The notes under the pieces are model-generated. The model saw only the letters and a list, made by a program, of their open reading frames with translations, searched no databases and was not told where the DNA came from. DNA of 14,803 bases from Candidatus Methanomethylophilaceae archaeon (GTDB lineage Archaea > Thermoplasmatota > Thermoplasmata > Methanomassiliicoccales > Methanomethylophilaceae). The stretch covers positions 1-14,803 of the forward strand of contig JAFSYZ010000189.1 in the NCBI GenBank assembly GCA_017455785.1, written 5' to 3'. Shown piece by piece: positions 6,676 through 14,365 of this stretch; within the stretch, counting starts at the first letter, position 1, and each line of letters begins with the position of its first letter. A program made the translations under genes and the position numbers.

Positions 6676-7872
6676 GTGGACAAGAGAATCATAGCAATAA
6701 TAGTAGTAGCGATCGTCGTTGTCGCCGGTGTCGCAACATTCGTTGTGTTGCAGAACAACCGTTCCGACGTCAAGTACGACGATGCTTCATTCAACGTCAT
6801 CGGACGTGTGAACAGCGAGGGATCGGGACTTTACATAAAAGACAATCTCGTAATATTCGGCACTGGTTCGGTCATGCCTGCAAGAGCGAGCAACAACGTC
6901 CCGTTCTTCGGAAAGAACTACAGCCTGTCGACAGACAACAAAGATGCATGGGGAGGATTGATCTTCGGTGACCCCGGAGTGTCTTCGATCCAGCACACAC
7001 AGCTCGCAAGTATCGCATCATCTGTAGGATTGAAACTTGAGGCTTACAAGGATGGACAGAGTATCGCCAACGACACCCTGTACTACATCACCAACCTCGC
7101 CAACTACAACGTCATCCACAACAACGATATCATCAACGGTGGAATCATCTGGGAACCCCAGTTCCAGAGGGTTGTCCAGGAGGACGGCAGATACGAACAA
7201 CTTGCACTTACCAACGATGTGTTCTCCGGACACACCTGCTGTATAATCGCAGCCAACCACAATTGGGCCCAGAGCAACCACGACACCGTCGTCAAGTTCC
7301 TCGCAGGATACATGGATGCTGTGAACTTCATGGTCAATGCCATCGAGAAGGGCGGAAGCGATTACGATGAACTTGTGACAATCGCTATGAACGCGACCGT
7401 ACTTCTCTCGAAGCCTGAGGTCGAAGATGCATTGGCCAACATATCATACCTCTACGCGGACAACAAAGATGGAGACCTGTCCAAACTCGAGAAGGACATC
7501 TCCTCACTCTCCTCGGACCTGAAGGACCTCGGTGTCATCACCTCCAAGAAGTTCAACAACCCTGACAAGTTCGCTGATGCGTTCGTCGACGATTCCTACG
7601 TCAAGGACGCTGCTGCAGGAAAAGCGACAAAGACCATCGGCGCTACCGTCAATGTTGCTGTGATCGACGGTGACATTCACCAGCTGGCTATACACGTTGC
7701 AATCGCCAAATCCTACTTCGCAGATTACGGTCTGAACGTCACGCTGGCCAAGGGAGCTAACGGTGGAGAGATCGCTACACTCCTGCTCAGTAAGGACGTC
7801 AACATCGGATTCCTCGGTGCACCGCCTGCGACCTCTAATACTATAAACGGAGACCACATTCTGGTCGGGTAA
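6676..7872 (+). CDS. ABC importer substrate-binding protein (NMT1/SsuA-like), apparently circularly permuted
   Basis: A 398-residue protein starting at GTG 6676. Residues 4-25 form a hydrophobic signal or anchor with no lipobox cysteine, so it is probably tethered outside the membrane. The fold segments are in an unusual order. Residues 39-313 (NVIGRVNSEGSGLYIK through IIWEPQF to DKFADAFVDDSYV) match what normally forms the middle and end of nitrate/sulfonate/taurine-type binding proteins. Residues 324-398 (TVNVAVIDGDIHQLAIHVA to GAPPATSNTINGDHILVG) match the normal beginning of the mature protein. A short Ala/Gly/Lys/Thr linker joins them. The stop comes where the normal chain would continue into the segment now at the N-terminus. 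Adjacent cysteines at 188-189 (GHTCC) are the only cysteines. The permease ribosome site directly follows the stop, so the operon looks intact. The substrate is unknown. Confidence 0.8.
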   Translation: MDKRIIAIIVVAIVVVAGVATFVVLQNNRSDVKYDDASFNVIGRVNSEGSGLYIKDNLVIFGTGSVMPARASNNVPFFGKNYSLSTDNKDAWGGLIFGDPGVSSIQHTQLASIASSVGLKLEAYKDGQSIANDTLYYITNLANYNVIHNNDIINGGIIWEPQFQRVVQEDGRYEQLALTNDVFSGHTCCIIAANHNWAQSNHDTVVKFLAGYMDAVNFMVNAIEKGGSDYDELVTIAMNATVLLSKPEVEDALANISYLYADNKDGDLSKLEKDISSLSSDLKDLGVITSKKFNNPDKFADAFVDDSYVKDAAAGKATKTIGATVNVAVIDGDIHQLAIHVAIAKSYFADYGLNVTLAKGANGGEIATLLLSKDVNIGFLGAPPATSNTINGDHILVG

Positions 7873-7881
7873 GGATAAATC

Positions 7882-8706
7882 ATGGCACTGAAGTACGATG
7901 AGCACAACAAATACCATAGGCTCGCAAGGACGGGAGTGATAACGGTCATATCGTTGATCGTCCTGCTTTGGGTCTGGTGGTTGGTATCTACGATCATCCA
8001 GAAGACGATGGACTTCAACACGTCACCCCTGGCGACACCGGGAGAGGCATTTGTTGCGCTTTTCGACTTCTTCAACAACGGCGATCCCATCGAACACCGT
8101 TCGATGTGGTCCTGGATCTGGTCGAGTCTGAGCAAATTCATCAAAGGATTCCTGCTCGCCCTTGTCCTGGCATTGCCTGTAGGTCTCCTAATGGGTTACT
8201 TCAAAATCCTGAGGGAATTCTTCACCCCCTGGGTTGAGGTCCTCAGACCCATCGCACCTATCGCATGGGCACCGATATTCGTCATAATCTTCCAGGCGAC
8301 CAACGGTTCGATCATGGTGGTATTCGTCGGTATCTTCTTCCCACTTCTGACGAACATAGTGTTCGGAGTGCAGAAGATCGACACCAAACTGCTTGATGCG
8401 GCCAAGACATTGGGTGCATCGAGGATGCAGATCTTCGTGAAGGTCGTCGTGCCCTCCACCGTCCCGTATCTGATGAACGGTGTCAAGGTCGGTCTCGGAG
8501 TAGGATGGATGTGTATCGTCGCGGCAGAGTTGTACAACACCACACTCAGCGGAATAGGTTATTTCGTCAAGTTCATGATCGATAACGCATCATACGATTA
8601 CGCATTCGCCGGAATCATAATCATCGCCGTACTCGGTCTACTGACCACAGGTGTGGCCGAGTATGCAAGCAAATGCATCTCTAGAAGAATGGGGTTGGAC
8701 GCATGA
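7882..8706 (+). CDS. ABC transporter permease (NitT/TauT type)
   Basis: A 274-residue inner component of the importer with about six membrane segments, including residues 18-36, 87-107, 145-161 and 243-258. The EAA-type cytoplasmic loop that docks on the ATPase is at about residues 170-195 (LDAAKTLGASRMQIFVKVVV followed by PSTVP). The length and loop fit the SsuC/TauC/NrtB permease group (about 250-280 residues). The start is preceded by AAGGAT, which overlaps the stop region of the binding-protein gene. The gene ends in an ATGA overlap with the ATPase gene. It probably acts as a homodimer forming the pore for the solute delivered by the upstream binding protein. Confidence 0.93.
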   Translation: MALKYDEHNKYHRLARTGVITVISLIVLLWVWWLVSTIIQKTMDFNTSPLATPGEAFVALFDFFNNGDPIEHRSMWSWIWSSLSKFIKGFLLALVLALPVGLLMGYFKILREFFTPWVEVLRPIAPIAWAPIFVIIFQATNGSIMVVFVGIFFPLLTNIVFGVQKIDTKLLDAAKTLGASRMQIFVKVVVPSTVPYLMNGVKVGLGVGWMCIVAAELYNTTLSGIGYFVKFMIDNASYDYAFAGIIIIAVLGLLTTGVAEYASKCISRRMGLDA

Positions 8707-9560
8707 GCGAGGAAATAGTCATTCTCGGCAAGAAATACAGCAGCAAGGACAGGGTCCGTGCCGACCGTACCGATAAGCTCTACGAAGACATCCCGGAAGG
8801 GGAGACACTGTTGAAGATCGAGGACCTGAACGTCACATACCGTACGGATAACAGCACGACAGTGGCGGTTGACAACATATCCTTTGACATCAAGAAGGGG
8901 GAGCTCCTCTCAATCGTCGGACCATCCGGTTGCGGAAAATCGACCATATTGAGGTGTATCGGAGGGCTGCTTCAGCCGACTTCCGGAAAGATAACCATCG
9001 GGGACAAAGAATGCACCACCGCAGGTTCCGATCGTGGAATGGTCTTCCAGGACTTCGCTCTGTTCCCGTGGAGGTCCGTCAGAAGGAACATAGAGTTCGG
9101 ATTGGAGATCGCGGGTGTACCGAAGGAGGAACGCCGCGAACGTTCTACCAGGTATCTCAAGGCGATGGGATTGGAAGAGTATGCGGACCACAGGATCCAC
9201 GAACTCTCAGGCGGAATGAAACAGCGCGTGGGCATTGCACGTGCTATGATCATGCACCCGGCGGTCATCCTGATGGATGAACCCTTCGGTGCCTTGGATG
9301 CCCAGACCAGAAACATCCTCCAACACAGTCTCGTAGAAGTGTTGAAGAACTCGCACAGGACCATAATCTTCGTGACACACTCTGTGGATGAGGCCATATA
9401 CCTTTCAGACAGGATATTGGTCCTTTCCAAGAGACCTGCGACCATCCATAACATACTCGAGGTTCCCGGAGAACGTCCAAGGGAGAGAGCGGCACCTGAA
9501 TACGCCGAACTAAGAAGGAAGATCCTGGATTATCTGGAATCACAGAACACAATCTTCTGA
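8703..9560 (+). CDS. ABC transporter ATP-binding protein (NitT/TauT type)
   Basis: A 285-residue ATPase that powers the importer. Motifs in order: Walker A GPSGCGKST (73-81), Q-loop VFQDFALFPW (114-123), signature LSGGMKQR (168-175), Walker B VILMDEP (188-194) and switch His 226 in FVTHSVDEA. All are intact, so it should be active. The FALFPW sequence after the Q-loop is typical of the SsuB/TauB/NrtD group. The first 34 residues are a charged extension before the usual domain start at TLLKIEDLNVTY; its role is not known. The start overlaps the permease stop by 4 bp, and the operon ends at the hairpin just downstream. Confidence 0.94.
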   Translation: MSEEIVILGKKYSSKDRVRADRTDKLYEDIPEGETLLKIEDLNVTYRTDNSTTVAVDNISFDIKKGELLSIVGPSGCGKSTILRCIGGLLQPTSGKITIGDKECTTAGSDRGMVFQDFALFPWRSVRRNIEFGLEIAGVPKEERRERSTRYLKAMGLEEYADHRIHELSGGMKQRVGIARAMIMHPAVILMDEPFGALDAQTRNILQHSLVEVLKNSHRTIIFVTHSVDEAIYLSDRILVLSKRPATIHNILEVPGERPRERAAPEYAELRRKILDYLESQNTIF

Positions 9561-9563
9561 CGA

Positions 9564-9604
9564 ACTGTGGCACCCAGGCATCTGGGTGCCTACAGTATTT
9601 TTTT
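9564..9604 (+). terminator. Strong intrinsic-type terminator of the ABC importer operon
   Basis: GGCACCCAG (9569-9577) pairs with CTGGGTGCC (9582-9590) around a GCAT loop. The stem extends through ACTGT (9564-9568) with ACAGT (9592-9596) past one bulged T. A run of seven T follows at 9598-9604. It begins 4 nt after the ATPase stop codon. Confidence 0.85.
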
Positions 9605-9607
9605 AAT
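9598..9607 (+). promoter_or_regulatory. TATA-like promoter of the DUF2284 gene, overlapping the terminator T tract
   Basis: TTTTTTTAAT is centred about 26 nt upstream of the ATG at 9629. The same bases are the U tract of the preceding terminator, so the two signals share sequence. Transcription would start at the ATG, giving a leaderless message. Confidence 0.4.
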
Positions 9608-9628
9608 CCGTACAACATTCCAACAGAT

Positions 9629-10183
9629 ATGTCCGACAGATCTGGATTGATAATGAGCATCGTTGGCGACAGACCGGATGTCAGGGTCATCAATAATGTG
9701 AAGGTACCTGTGGTCACCGAGGAATCGATAACGAAGAACAGGAAGACCTGTGAGACCAACGTCTGTAAATGCTACGGTACGAGCTGGACCTGCCCACCAA
9801 ACTGCGGTTCCCCCGAATTCTGCATCAGAAGGATTTCCATATCCAAGGATGCCGACATATACATCAGGAAATACGAGAACGTGGACTTCAACGACCACGC
9901 AGGACTGGATGCCCTCATGGACGGCTTCAGGCAAGAGTGCCGTGAGATCATGGTCGAATGCAGGGCAAGGGGATACAACGTATTCGCCCTTGCCGACGGA
10001 CCGTGCAGATACTGTGAAAGATGTTCCGTCCTCGATGATAAACCATGTCCATTCCCTGAGATGCAGGTACCATCGGTAAGCGGATATGGTATAGACATGA
10101 CGTCCTACATCGGATCCATCGGCGAGAAGTTCGAGTTCTCGAAGGACAGCGTCACGCTGTATGGAATCTTCCTTTTCAAATGA
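9629..10183 (+). CDS. DUF2284 cysteine-rich putative metal-binding protein
   Basis: A 184-residue soluble protein of the DUF2284 family, common in anaerobic archaea and bacteria; its function is not established. Twelve cysteines fall in two groups. The first is Cys 41, 46, 48, 55, 59 and 65, with the diagnostic TSWTCPPNCGSPEFC. The second is Cys 126, 129, 132 and 140 in GPCRYCERC followed by KPCPFP. Two more are at 104 and 111. These could hold iron-sulfur clusters or zinc. The start at 9629 is supported by the distance to the upstream TATA-like element; an alternative ATG at 9653 would remove eight residues. The gene stands alone between two hairpins, so its neighbours give no clue to its job. 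Confidence 0.88.
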   Translation: MSDRSGLIMSIVGDRPDVRVINNVKVPVVTEESITKNRKTCETNVCKCYGTSWTCPPNCGSPEFCIRRISISKDADIYIRKYENVDFNDHAGLDALMDGFRQECREIMVECRARGYNVFALADGPCRYCERCSVLDDKPCPFPEMQVPSVSGYGIDMTSYIGSIGEKFEFSKDSVTLYGIFLFK

Positions 10184-10194
10184 TAAAATATAAT

Positions 10195-10215
10195 CCCGGA
10201 GGCATCGCCTCCGGG
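10195..10215. terminator. Shared hairpin between convergent DUF2284 and NSS symporter genes
   Basis: CCCGGAGGC (10195-10203) and GCCTCCGGG (10207-10215) form a 9-bp perfect stem with the loop ATC. On the minus strand it is followed by ATTATATTTTATC, and on the plus strand by TAATTGCTTTCT. It can therefore serve both genes and looks stronger for the minus-strand one. Confidence 0.7.
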
Positions 10216-10226
10216 TAATTGCTTTC

Positions 10227-11615
10227 TCAATACACCGAGAACACACCGAACATGTCCAGCAGACCGAATATCAGAATGGCCGCCAAACATATCGGACAGA
10301 TATACTTTATCATGTATTCGAAGACCCGCTTCGATACGAAGGCATTGCCTTCCGCCTCCACCTCGTCAGTGATCACATGTACCTTGATCACATAACCGAC
10401 GAAGACACATGTCAATATGGCGATGACTGGCATCAATATCGAGTTGGTGACGGTGTCGAATATCCCCAACCAACCGGCACCTTGGTCGAAGGCTCCGAAG
10501 TTGGTCATCCAGGGTCCGAATCCCATGACGGACACGATACCGAGGAGAACCAGAAGGACCGCGGAGATACCGATGGAGTCGTTACGCCTGATCTTCTTCA
10601 GATCGACGAATACCGACACAACAGTCTCCAACAATGATACTGCCGATGTAAGTGCTGCGAACAAGACCAGAAGGTAGAATATTGGAGCGATGATCTCTCC
10701 TGCGGGCATCTGTGCGAACACCTGCGGCAGGGACATGAACATGAGACCCATACCCTTGGAATCACCGAGTCCCATGGAGAATGCTGCAGGAACTATCATA
10801 AATCCTGCGAGGATTGCGACCACAGTATCGATGACACTGATGTTCCTTGTGGACTTCTCGATACTGACATCCTTCTTCATGTACGAACCGTATGTGATCA
10901 TGATACCCATGGCCAATGACATGGAATAGAAGATCTGACTGATCGCTCCGAGGAAGGTACCTCCGCTGAGCTTGGATACATCCGGGTTCAGATAGAATAC
11001 AACACCATCCCAGAATCCTGGCAGCGTGAATTCGTATATCGTTATTCCGATCATCATGAACAGGAGAAGAGGCATCAGTATCTTGCTGAGCTTCTCTATT
11101 CCCCTATCGACACCGACGACGACACAGAACACACAGAGCATTGCGAAGATGATGAACCATAATGTTGGATCGCTCATACCTGCGATGTTACCTGTGATGT
11201 AATCCCACCAGTATGCACCGCCGTCCGCCGCAAGGGTGGAGAGATCGCCTGTGACGGTCATCGAGAACCATTTGGTCACCCATCCGCCGATGACACAATA
11301 ATACGGAACGATCAACAACGGTACCAGGGCCGCTATGACACCTATCCATTTGTATTTCTTACAAAGATCTCCGAAAGCACTGATACATGACTTTCCGGTC
11401 TTCCTTCCCAGGGCGATCTCAGCGATCATCAGTGAGAATCCGAACGTCACCGCCAGTATGATGTAGACGATGACGAAGATCCCACCTCCATAGTGTGACG
11501 TGAGGTATGGGAACCTCCATAGGTTCCCCAGACCGACGGCGGAGGCCGCTGCGGCCATGACGAAACCCAATCTTCCGCTGAATGATGCCCTCTTAGAGGT
11601 CTCATCCTTAATCAT
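10227..11615 (-). CDS. Sodium-dependent NSS (SNF) family symporter
   Basis: A 462-residue membrane protein of the neurotransmitter:sodium symporter family, which couples sodium entry to uptake of amino acids or related amines. The diagnostic first-helix motif GLGNLWRFPY is at residues 28-37, preceded by GRLGFVMAAAASAV; the unwound part of this helix binds sodium and substrate. About eleven hydrophobic segments follow. The length and segment count fit the shorter prokaryotic LeuT/MhsT-like members. The substrate is not predictable; an amino acid is the usual choice, and an aromatic one would suit the iorAB operon in this window (inference only). The start at 11615 follows a TATA box by about 23 nt, so the message is probably leaderless. 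A perfect palindrome between the TATA box and the start suggests repression control. Confidence 0.92.
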   Translation of the reverse strand: MIKDETSKRASFSGRLGFVMAAAASAVGLGNLWRFPYLTSHYGGGIFVIVYIILAVTFGFSLMIAEIALGRKTGKSCISAFGDLCKKYKWIGVIAALVPLLIVPYYCVIGGWVTKWFSMTVTGDLSTLAADGGAYWWDYITGNIAGMSDPTLWFIIFAMLCVFCVVVGVDRGIEKLSKILMPLLLFMMIGITIYEFTLPGFWDGVVFYLNPDVSKLSGGTFLGAISQIFYSMSLAMGIMITYGSYMKKDVSIEKSTRNISVIDTVVAILAGFMIVPAAFSMGLGDSKGMGLMFMSLPQVFAQMPAGEIIAPIFYLLVLFAALTSAVSLLETVVSVFVDLKKIRRNDSIGISAVLLVLLGIVSVMGFGPWMTNFGAFDQGAGWLGIFDTVTNSILMPVIAILTCVFVGYVIKVHVITDEVEAEGNAFVSKRVFEYMIKYICPICLAAILIFGLLDMFGVFSVY

Positions 11616-11616
11616 G

Positions 11617-11631
11617 CTACGATAATCGTAG
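11617..11631. promoter_or_regulatory. Palindromic operator candidate at the NSS symporter transcription start
   Basis: CTACGAT-A-ATCGTAG is a perfect 7-bp inverted repeat with one central base, 2 nt upstream of the start codon and directly downstream of the TATA box. A protein bound here would block initiation. Confidence 0.5.
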
Positions 11632-11633
11632 AA

Positions 11634-11643
11634 ATGTATAAAC
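11634..11643 (-). promoter_or_regulatory. TATA-box promoter of the NSS symporter gene
   Basis: On the minus strand GTTTATACAT is centred about 23 nt upstream of the ATG at 11615, so transcription should begin at or very near the start codon. Confidence 0.5.
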
Positions 11644-11668
11644 GTCTACTCATTGGATAAAACGTTTA

Positions 11669-11693
11669 CCGTCCAGGCATTCCACCTGGACGG
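11669..11693 (-). terminator. Hairpin terminator of the ABC-2 exporter operon
   Basis: CCGTCCAGG (11669-11677) and CCTGGACGG (11685-11693) form a 9-bp perfect stem with a 7-nt loop, 12 bases past the permease stop codon. On the minus strand it is followed by TAAACGTTTTATCC. Confidence 0.65.
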
Positions 11694-11704
11694 CATTGAA
11701 ATTA

Positions 11705-12730
11705 TCAGAACTCCCTTCTCACGAACTTGATCCAAGAGACCACTAATCCGACCAATCCCCAGACGATGAGGACGATCGCAGAGCGGAATACATCAGGATT
11801 CTTCATCGGAGCCATCATCGGTGATTCGGTGATGGATTCAAGGATCTGCACCATGACGTACATGTACTCGCTCGTACCCATATGCAGACATGACTGTAGA
11901 TACAGCATAGAATTCTGTGTATTGGTATCTAATTTGGAGAAGTCGGCCGATGTCACGAACCCGTCTATCCACGTGATGGCAGGCTGCAGATCATCGGAGG
12001 AGAACGCCTTGAGGATCTCCGTAGCATTCCTTATCACCTCCGCCACCTCGTTGGTCACGGAGTTACGGTACTCGACATATTCCGGCACACATTTGTACAG
12101 ACTGCTTCCTGCCTCATCCATCATGTACCAGCTGTCGGCACCGCTGGAACTTACCATCGCAGATGCGATGGGAAGGATCACAACAAGCACCAGAAGTGCG
12201 ATGATCGTACACACGCTGCCCTTCTTGAAAAAGGAACTGATGATGAAAGCTATACCTGATGCTGCGAACGCATAGAGTACCGCGATGAGGAATGACAGGA
12301 TGATGTCAGGTGAGAGAGCACCTAGCTTGATTATACCCACAAGACATGCCAGGACATAGTATCCGAGAATGATGGCCGCCTCGATTATCACACATGCGAG
12401 GACCTTACCTACGAAAATCGATGTGCGCTTGATAGGCCTTGTGAACAGTACCAGGGCCGTCCTCTCCTCGAATTCTGATACGATAGCCGTCGATGACAGG
12501 AGGGCGACCACCAATGCGATGACAAGGGTCGCATTCCCGAAATACGTGTCTATGAAGATACCGACCCCATTGAGACTGTCCCATGCACCTGTCACGAGCT
12601 GTAAGAGCGTAATGAGAATGAACACGACACCTACTATCCCCAGACTGATCAGGAACTTCTTACCGCGAACGCATTTGATCAATTCGTTCTTGGTAACTAC
12701 CATTATCTGCTTCAGATCGCTGACCATCAT
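11705..12730 (-). CDS. ABC-2 type transporter permease
   Basis: A 341-residue membrane subunit with six hydrophobic segments, near residues 28-46, 66-83, 106-130, 143-166, 174-192 and 315-333. A large polar domain of about 120 residues lies between the fifth and sixth; this is the layout of ABC-2 permeases in BcrA/YtrB-like export systems. The conserved-looking EFEERTALVLFTRPIKR at 86-102 resembles the cytoplasmic coupling segment after the second membrane helix. It is translated from ATG 12730, which overlaps the ATPase stop codon, or from the ATG one codon later. It pairs with the upstream ATPase to form an exporter of unknown substrate; drug or peptide export is common for the family but not shown here. 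Confidence 0.86.
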   Translation of the reverse strand: MMVSDLKQIMVVTKNELIKCVRGKKFLISLGIVGVVFILITLLQLVTGAWDSLNGVGIFIDTYFGNATLVIALVVALLSSTAIVSEFEERTALVLFTRPIKRTSIFVGKVLACVIIEAAIILGYYVLACLVGIIKLGALSPDIILSFLIAVLYAFAASGIAFIISSFFKKGSVCTIIALLVLVVILPIASAMVSSSGADSWYMMDEAGSSLYKCVPEYVEYRNSVTNEVAEVIRNATEILKAFSSDDLQPAITWIDGFVTSADFSKLDTNTQNSMLYLQSCLHMGTSEYMYVMVQILESITESPMMAPMKNPDVFRSAIVLIVWGLVGLVVSWIKFVRREF

Positions 12731-13665
12731 CTCGACTCCTTGATAAGTTTGAGATAGGTCTCTTCCAGAGAGTCCTCCTCTGTGAATCCGTATACCTTCA
12801 TATCCATCGCTGCGACATCGTTGAACAGCCTCGATCTCAGTGAGATGTCAGCACCCAATGTTATAGAAATGTCATTACCCAGACGTTCCGCTGATATCAC
12901 ATAGTCCAGGTCGCTGATCTGCCTCATCATGTTGTCTGTTGGGAATCCGTCGACCTTGACGATGACATTCCTCATCCCGTCATTGGATTCGAATGCTGAG
13001 ATGTCATCATCCATCAACAATGTTCCATGGTTGATGAACGCTATCCTGTCGCACAGGTCCTGGACCTCCGGCAGTATGTGTGAGCTCATCACGATCGTAA
13101 GATTCTTGGAATAGTTCCTGAGGTTCTTCAGGACCTCCCTGATCTCCGCCATACCCCTGGGATCGAGACCTGATGTGGGCTCGTCCAAGATGATGATGCT
13201 CGGGTCGCTCAACAGCGCCTGACCCAATGCTATCCTCTGCCTCATACCCTTCGAGAATGTACCCAGTTTCTTGTCCTGCCATTGGGACATCTTGACCCTT
13301 TCCAGGATCTCATCCGTCTGACTGGCTATCGATTCCTTCGTCATCCCTATCAGTTCGCCCACATACCTGAATGTCTCCTTCGGGGTGAGATACGAGTAGA
13401 ACTCGGGCGTCTCTATGACAGTACCGACATCGGTCAATGCACCCTTGGGGTCCTTGATCACATCGATACCGTTGAGGAAAGCCTCACCGGATGTGGCGTT
13501 GATAAGATGTGTCAGGATCTTCAGCGTCGTCGACTTACCCGCACCGTTCGGTCCGAGCAGTCCGGTGAAGCTGTTCTTCTTGATCGACAGCGTCAGGTCA
13601 TTGACGGCGACGAATCTGCCGTACTCCTTCCTGAGCTTGACGATCTCTATCGGATTGTCTGACAT
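12727..13665 (-). CDS. ABC-2 exporter ATP-binding protein
   Basis: A 312-residue ATPase counted from ATG 13665. Walker A GPNGAGKST is at 38-46. The Q-loop position reads GTVIETPEFYSYLTPKE (81-97), with Glu instead of Gln, as is common in the BcrA-like group. The signature is FSKGMRQR (137-144), Walker B IIILDEP (157-163) and the switch is His 196 in SSHILPEV. A C-terminal domain of about 100 residues follows the core, also normal for this group. I chose 13665 because MSDNPIEIVKLRKEYG is the usual family start and GTGAT lies just upstream. ATG 13701 and a TTG at 13704 would add 12-13 residues; 13701 cannot be excluded because it is about 32 nt from the TATA box. The gene forms an operon with the permease (ATGA overlap). 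Confidence 0.9.
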   Translation of the reverse strand: MSDNPIEIVKLRKEYGRFVAVNDLTLSIKKNSFTGLLGPNGAGKSTTLKILTHLINATSGEAFLNGIDVIKDPKGALTDVGTVIETPEFYSYLTPKETFRYVGELIGMTKESIASQTDEILERVKMSQWQDKKLGTFSKGMRQRIALGQALLSDPSIIILDEPTSGLDPRGMAEIREVLKNLRNYSKNLTIVMSSHILPEVQDLCDRIAFINHGTLLMDDDISAFESNDGMRNVIVKVDGFPTDNMMRQISDLDYVISAERLGNDISITLGADISLRSRLFNDVAAMDMKVYGFTEEDSLEETYLKLIKESR

Positions 13666-13727
13666 GATATCACTTCTAGGGAGCCGGATATCGACCCCCA
13701 TCAACCTGTCAGTGGATATGGCATGAG

Positions 13728-13743
13728 CCTATATCAATTATAA
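13728..13743. promoter_or_regulatory. Back-to-back TATA elements for the ABC-2 exporter and thpR
   Basis: CCTATATCAATTATAA contains two elements. On the minus strand TTGATATAGG predicts a start near 13706 for the exporter operon. On the plus strand AATTATAA is centred about 26 nt before the thpR ATG, predicting a leaderless message. The two promoters overlap, so polymerase binding on one side probably excludes the other. Confidence 0.5.
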
Positions 13744-13765
13744 CAGGGAAATACTACCCGGGTTC

Positions 13766-14305
13766 ATGGCAAAAACTGTCAGGACCTTTATTTCGATAGA
13801 TGTGCCGATAACCAACAGCATCAAGGATATCGTCGATGAAGCACATCGTACAAGAAATGTCAGGGCCGTTTCACTCAAACAGATACACATAACACTGAGG
13901 TTCCTCGGCGATACCGATGAAAGGAAACTGCCCGAACTGTGCAGCAGATTAAAGGATGCTTTCAAAGGATTCGGACAGTTCGACGTATGTGTGAAGGGTA
14001 CCGGCGTTTTCCCTGATATCAAAAGGCCAAGGGTGATTTGGATAGGTGTTGAGCATCCGGAACGTCTCATCGAGGCCTCGGATATCGTCACCAAGATTCT
14101 CGACAGTATGAAGTTAGATTATGACGGGAAGAAATTCTCACCACACATAACGATCGGAAGGGTCGAAGGGAAGGCCGATATCGAAGGAATCCTCGATCAT
14201 GATGCGATATTCTCACAGTTCAGTTGCACCGAAATCAAAGTCATGGGAAGTGAATTGAGACCCACCGGTGCGGTGCACACGGTCATCGATAGGGTACCGC
14301 TGTGA
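13766..14305 (+). CDS. thpR: RNA 2',3'-cyclic phosphodiesterase (LigT/2H family)
   Basis: A 179-residue cytoplasmic enzyme that opens 2',3'-cyclic phosphate ends of RNA to 2'-phosphate. Both catalytic H-x-T motifs of the 2H phosphoesterase superfamily are present: HITLRFLG with His 41 and Thr 43, and HITIGRVEG with His 127 and Thr 129. The N-terminus RTFISIDVP and the total length (about 175-190) are standard for archaeal ThpR. In archaea it is often discussed with tRNA splicing and CCA-adding genes, but here it stands alone, divergent from an exporter and upstream of an RNA-like region. The start is supported by the TATA element about 26 nt upstream, with no ribosome site. Confidence 0.94.
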   Translation: MAKTVRTFISIDVPITNSIKDIVDEAHRTRNVRAVSLKQIHITLRFLGDTDERKLPELCSRLKDAFKGFGQFDVCVKGTGVFPDIKRPRVIWIGVEHPERLIEASDIVTKILDSMKLDYDGKKFSPHITIGRVEGKADIEGILDHDAIFSQFSCTEIKVMGSELRPTGAVHTVIDRVPL

Positions 14306-14336
14306 TCGATGCTAACCACTAACCGTAGTATGCGCC

Positions 14337-14343
14337 TATTAAA
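14337..14343 (+). promoter_or_regulatory. TATA-box promoter of the structured RNA candidate
   Basis: TATTAAA is the same heptamer as the tRNA-Leu box in this window. It predicts a transcription start near 14366, exactly where the paired region begins. No open reading frame of note starts there. Confidence 0.45.
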
Positions 14344-14365
14344 TCGAAATCCATTTTTTATCATC

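Noticed and set aside
6676..7881. Frameshifted or truncated binding-protein gene
   Set aside because: After the stop at 7872 the permease starts within 10 bases, and upstream there are only regulatory bases. No missing half exists in other frames, and all fold segments are present once in one frame.
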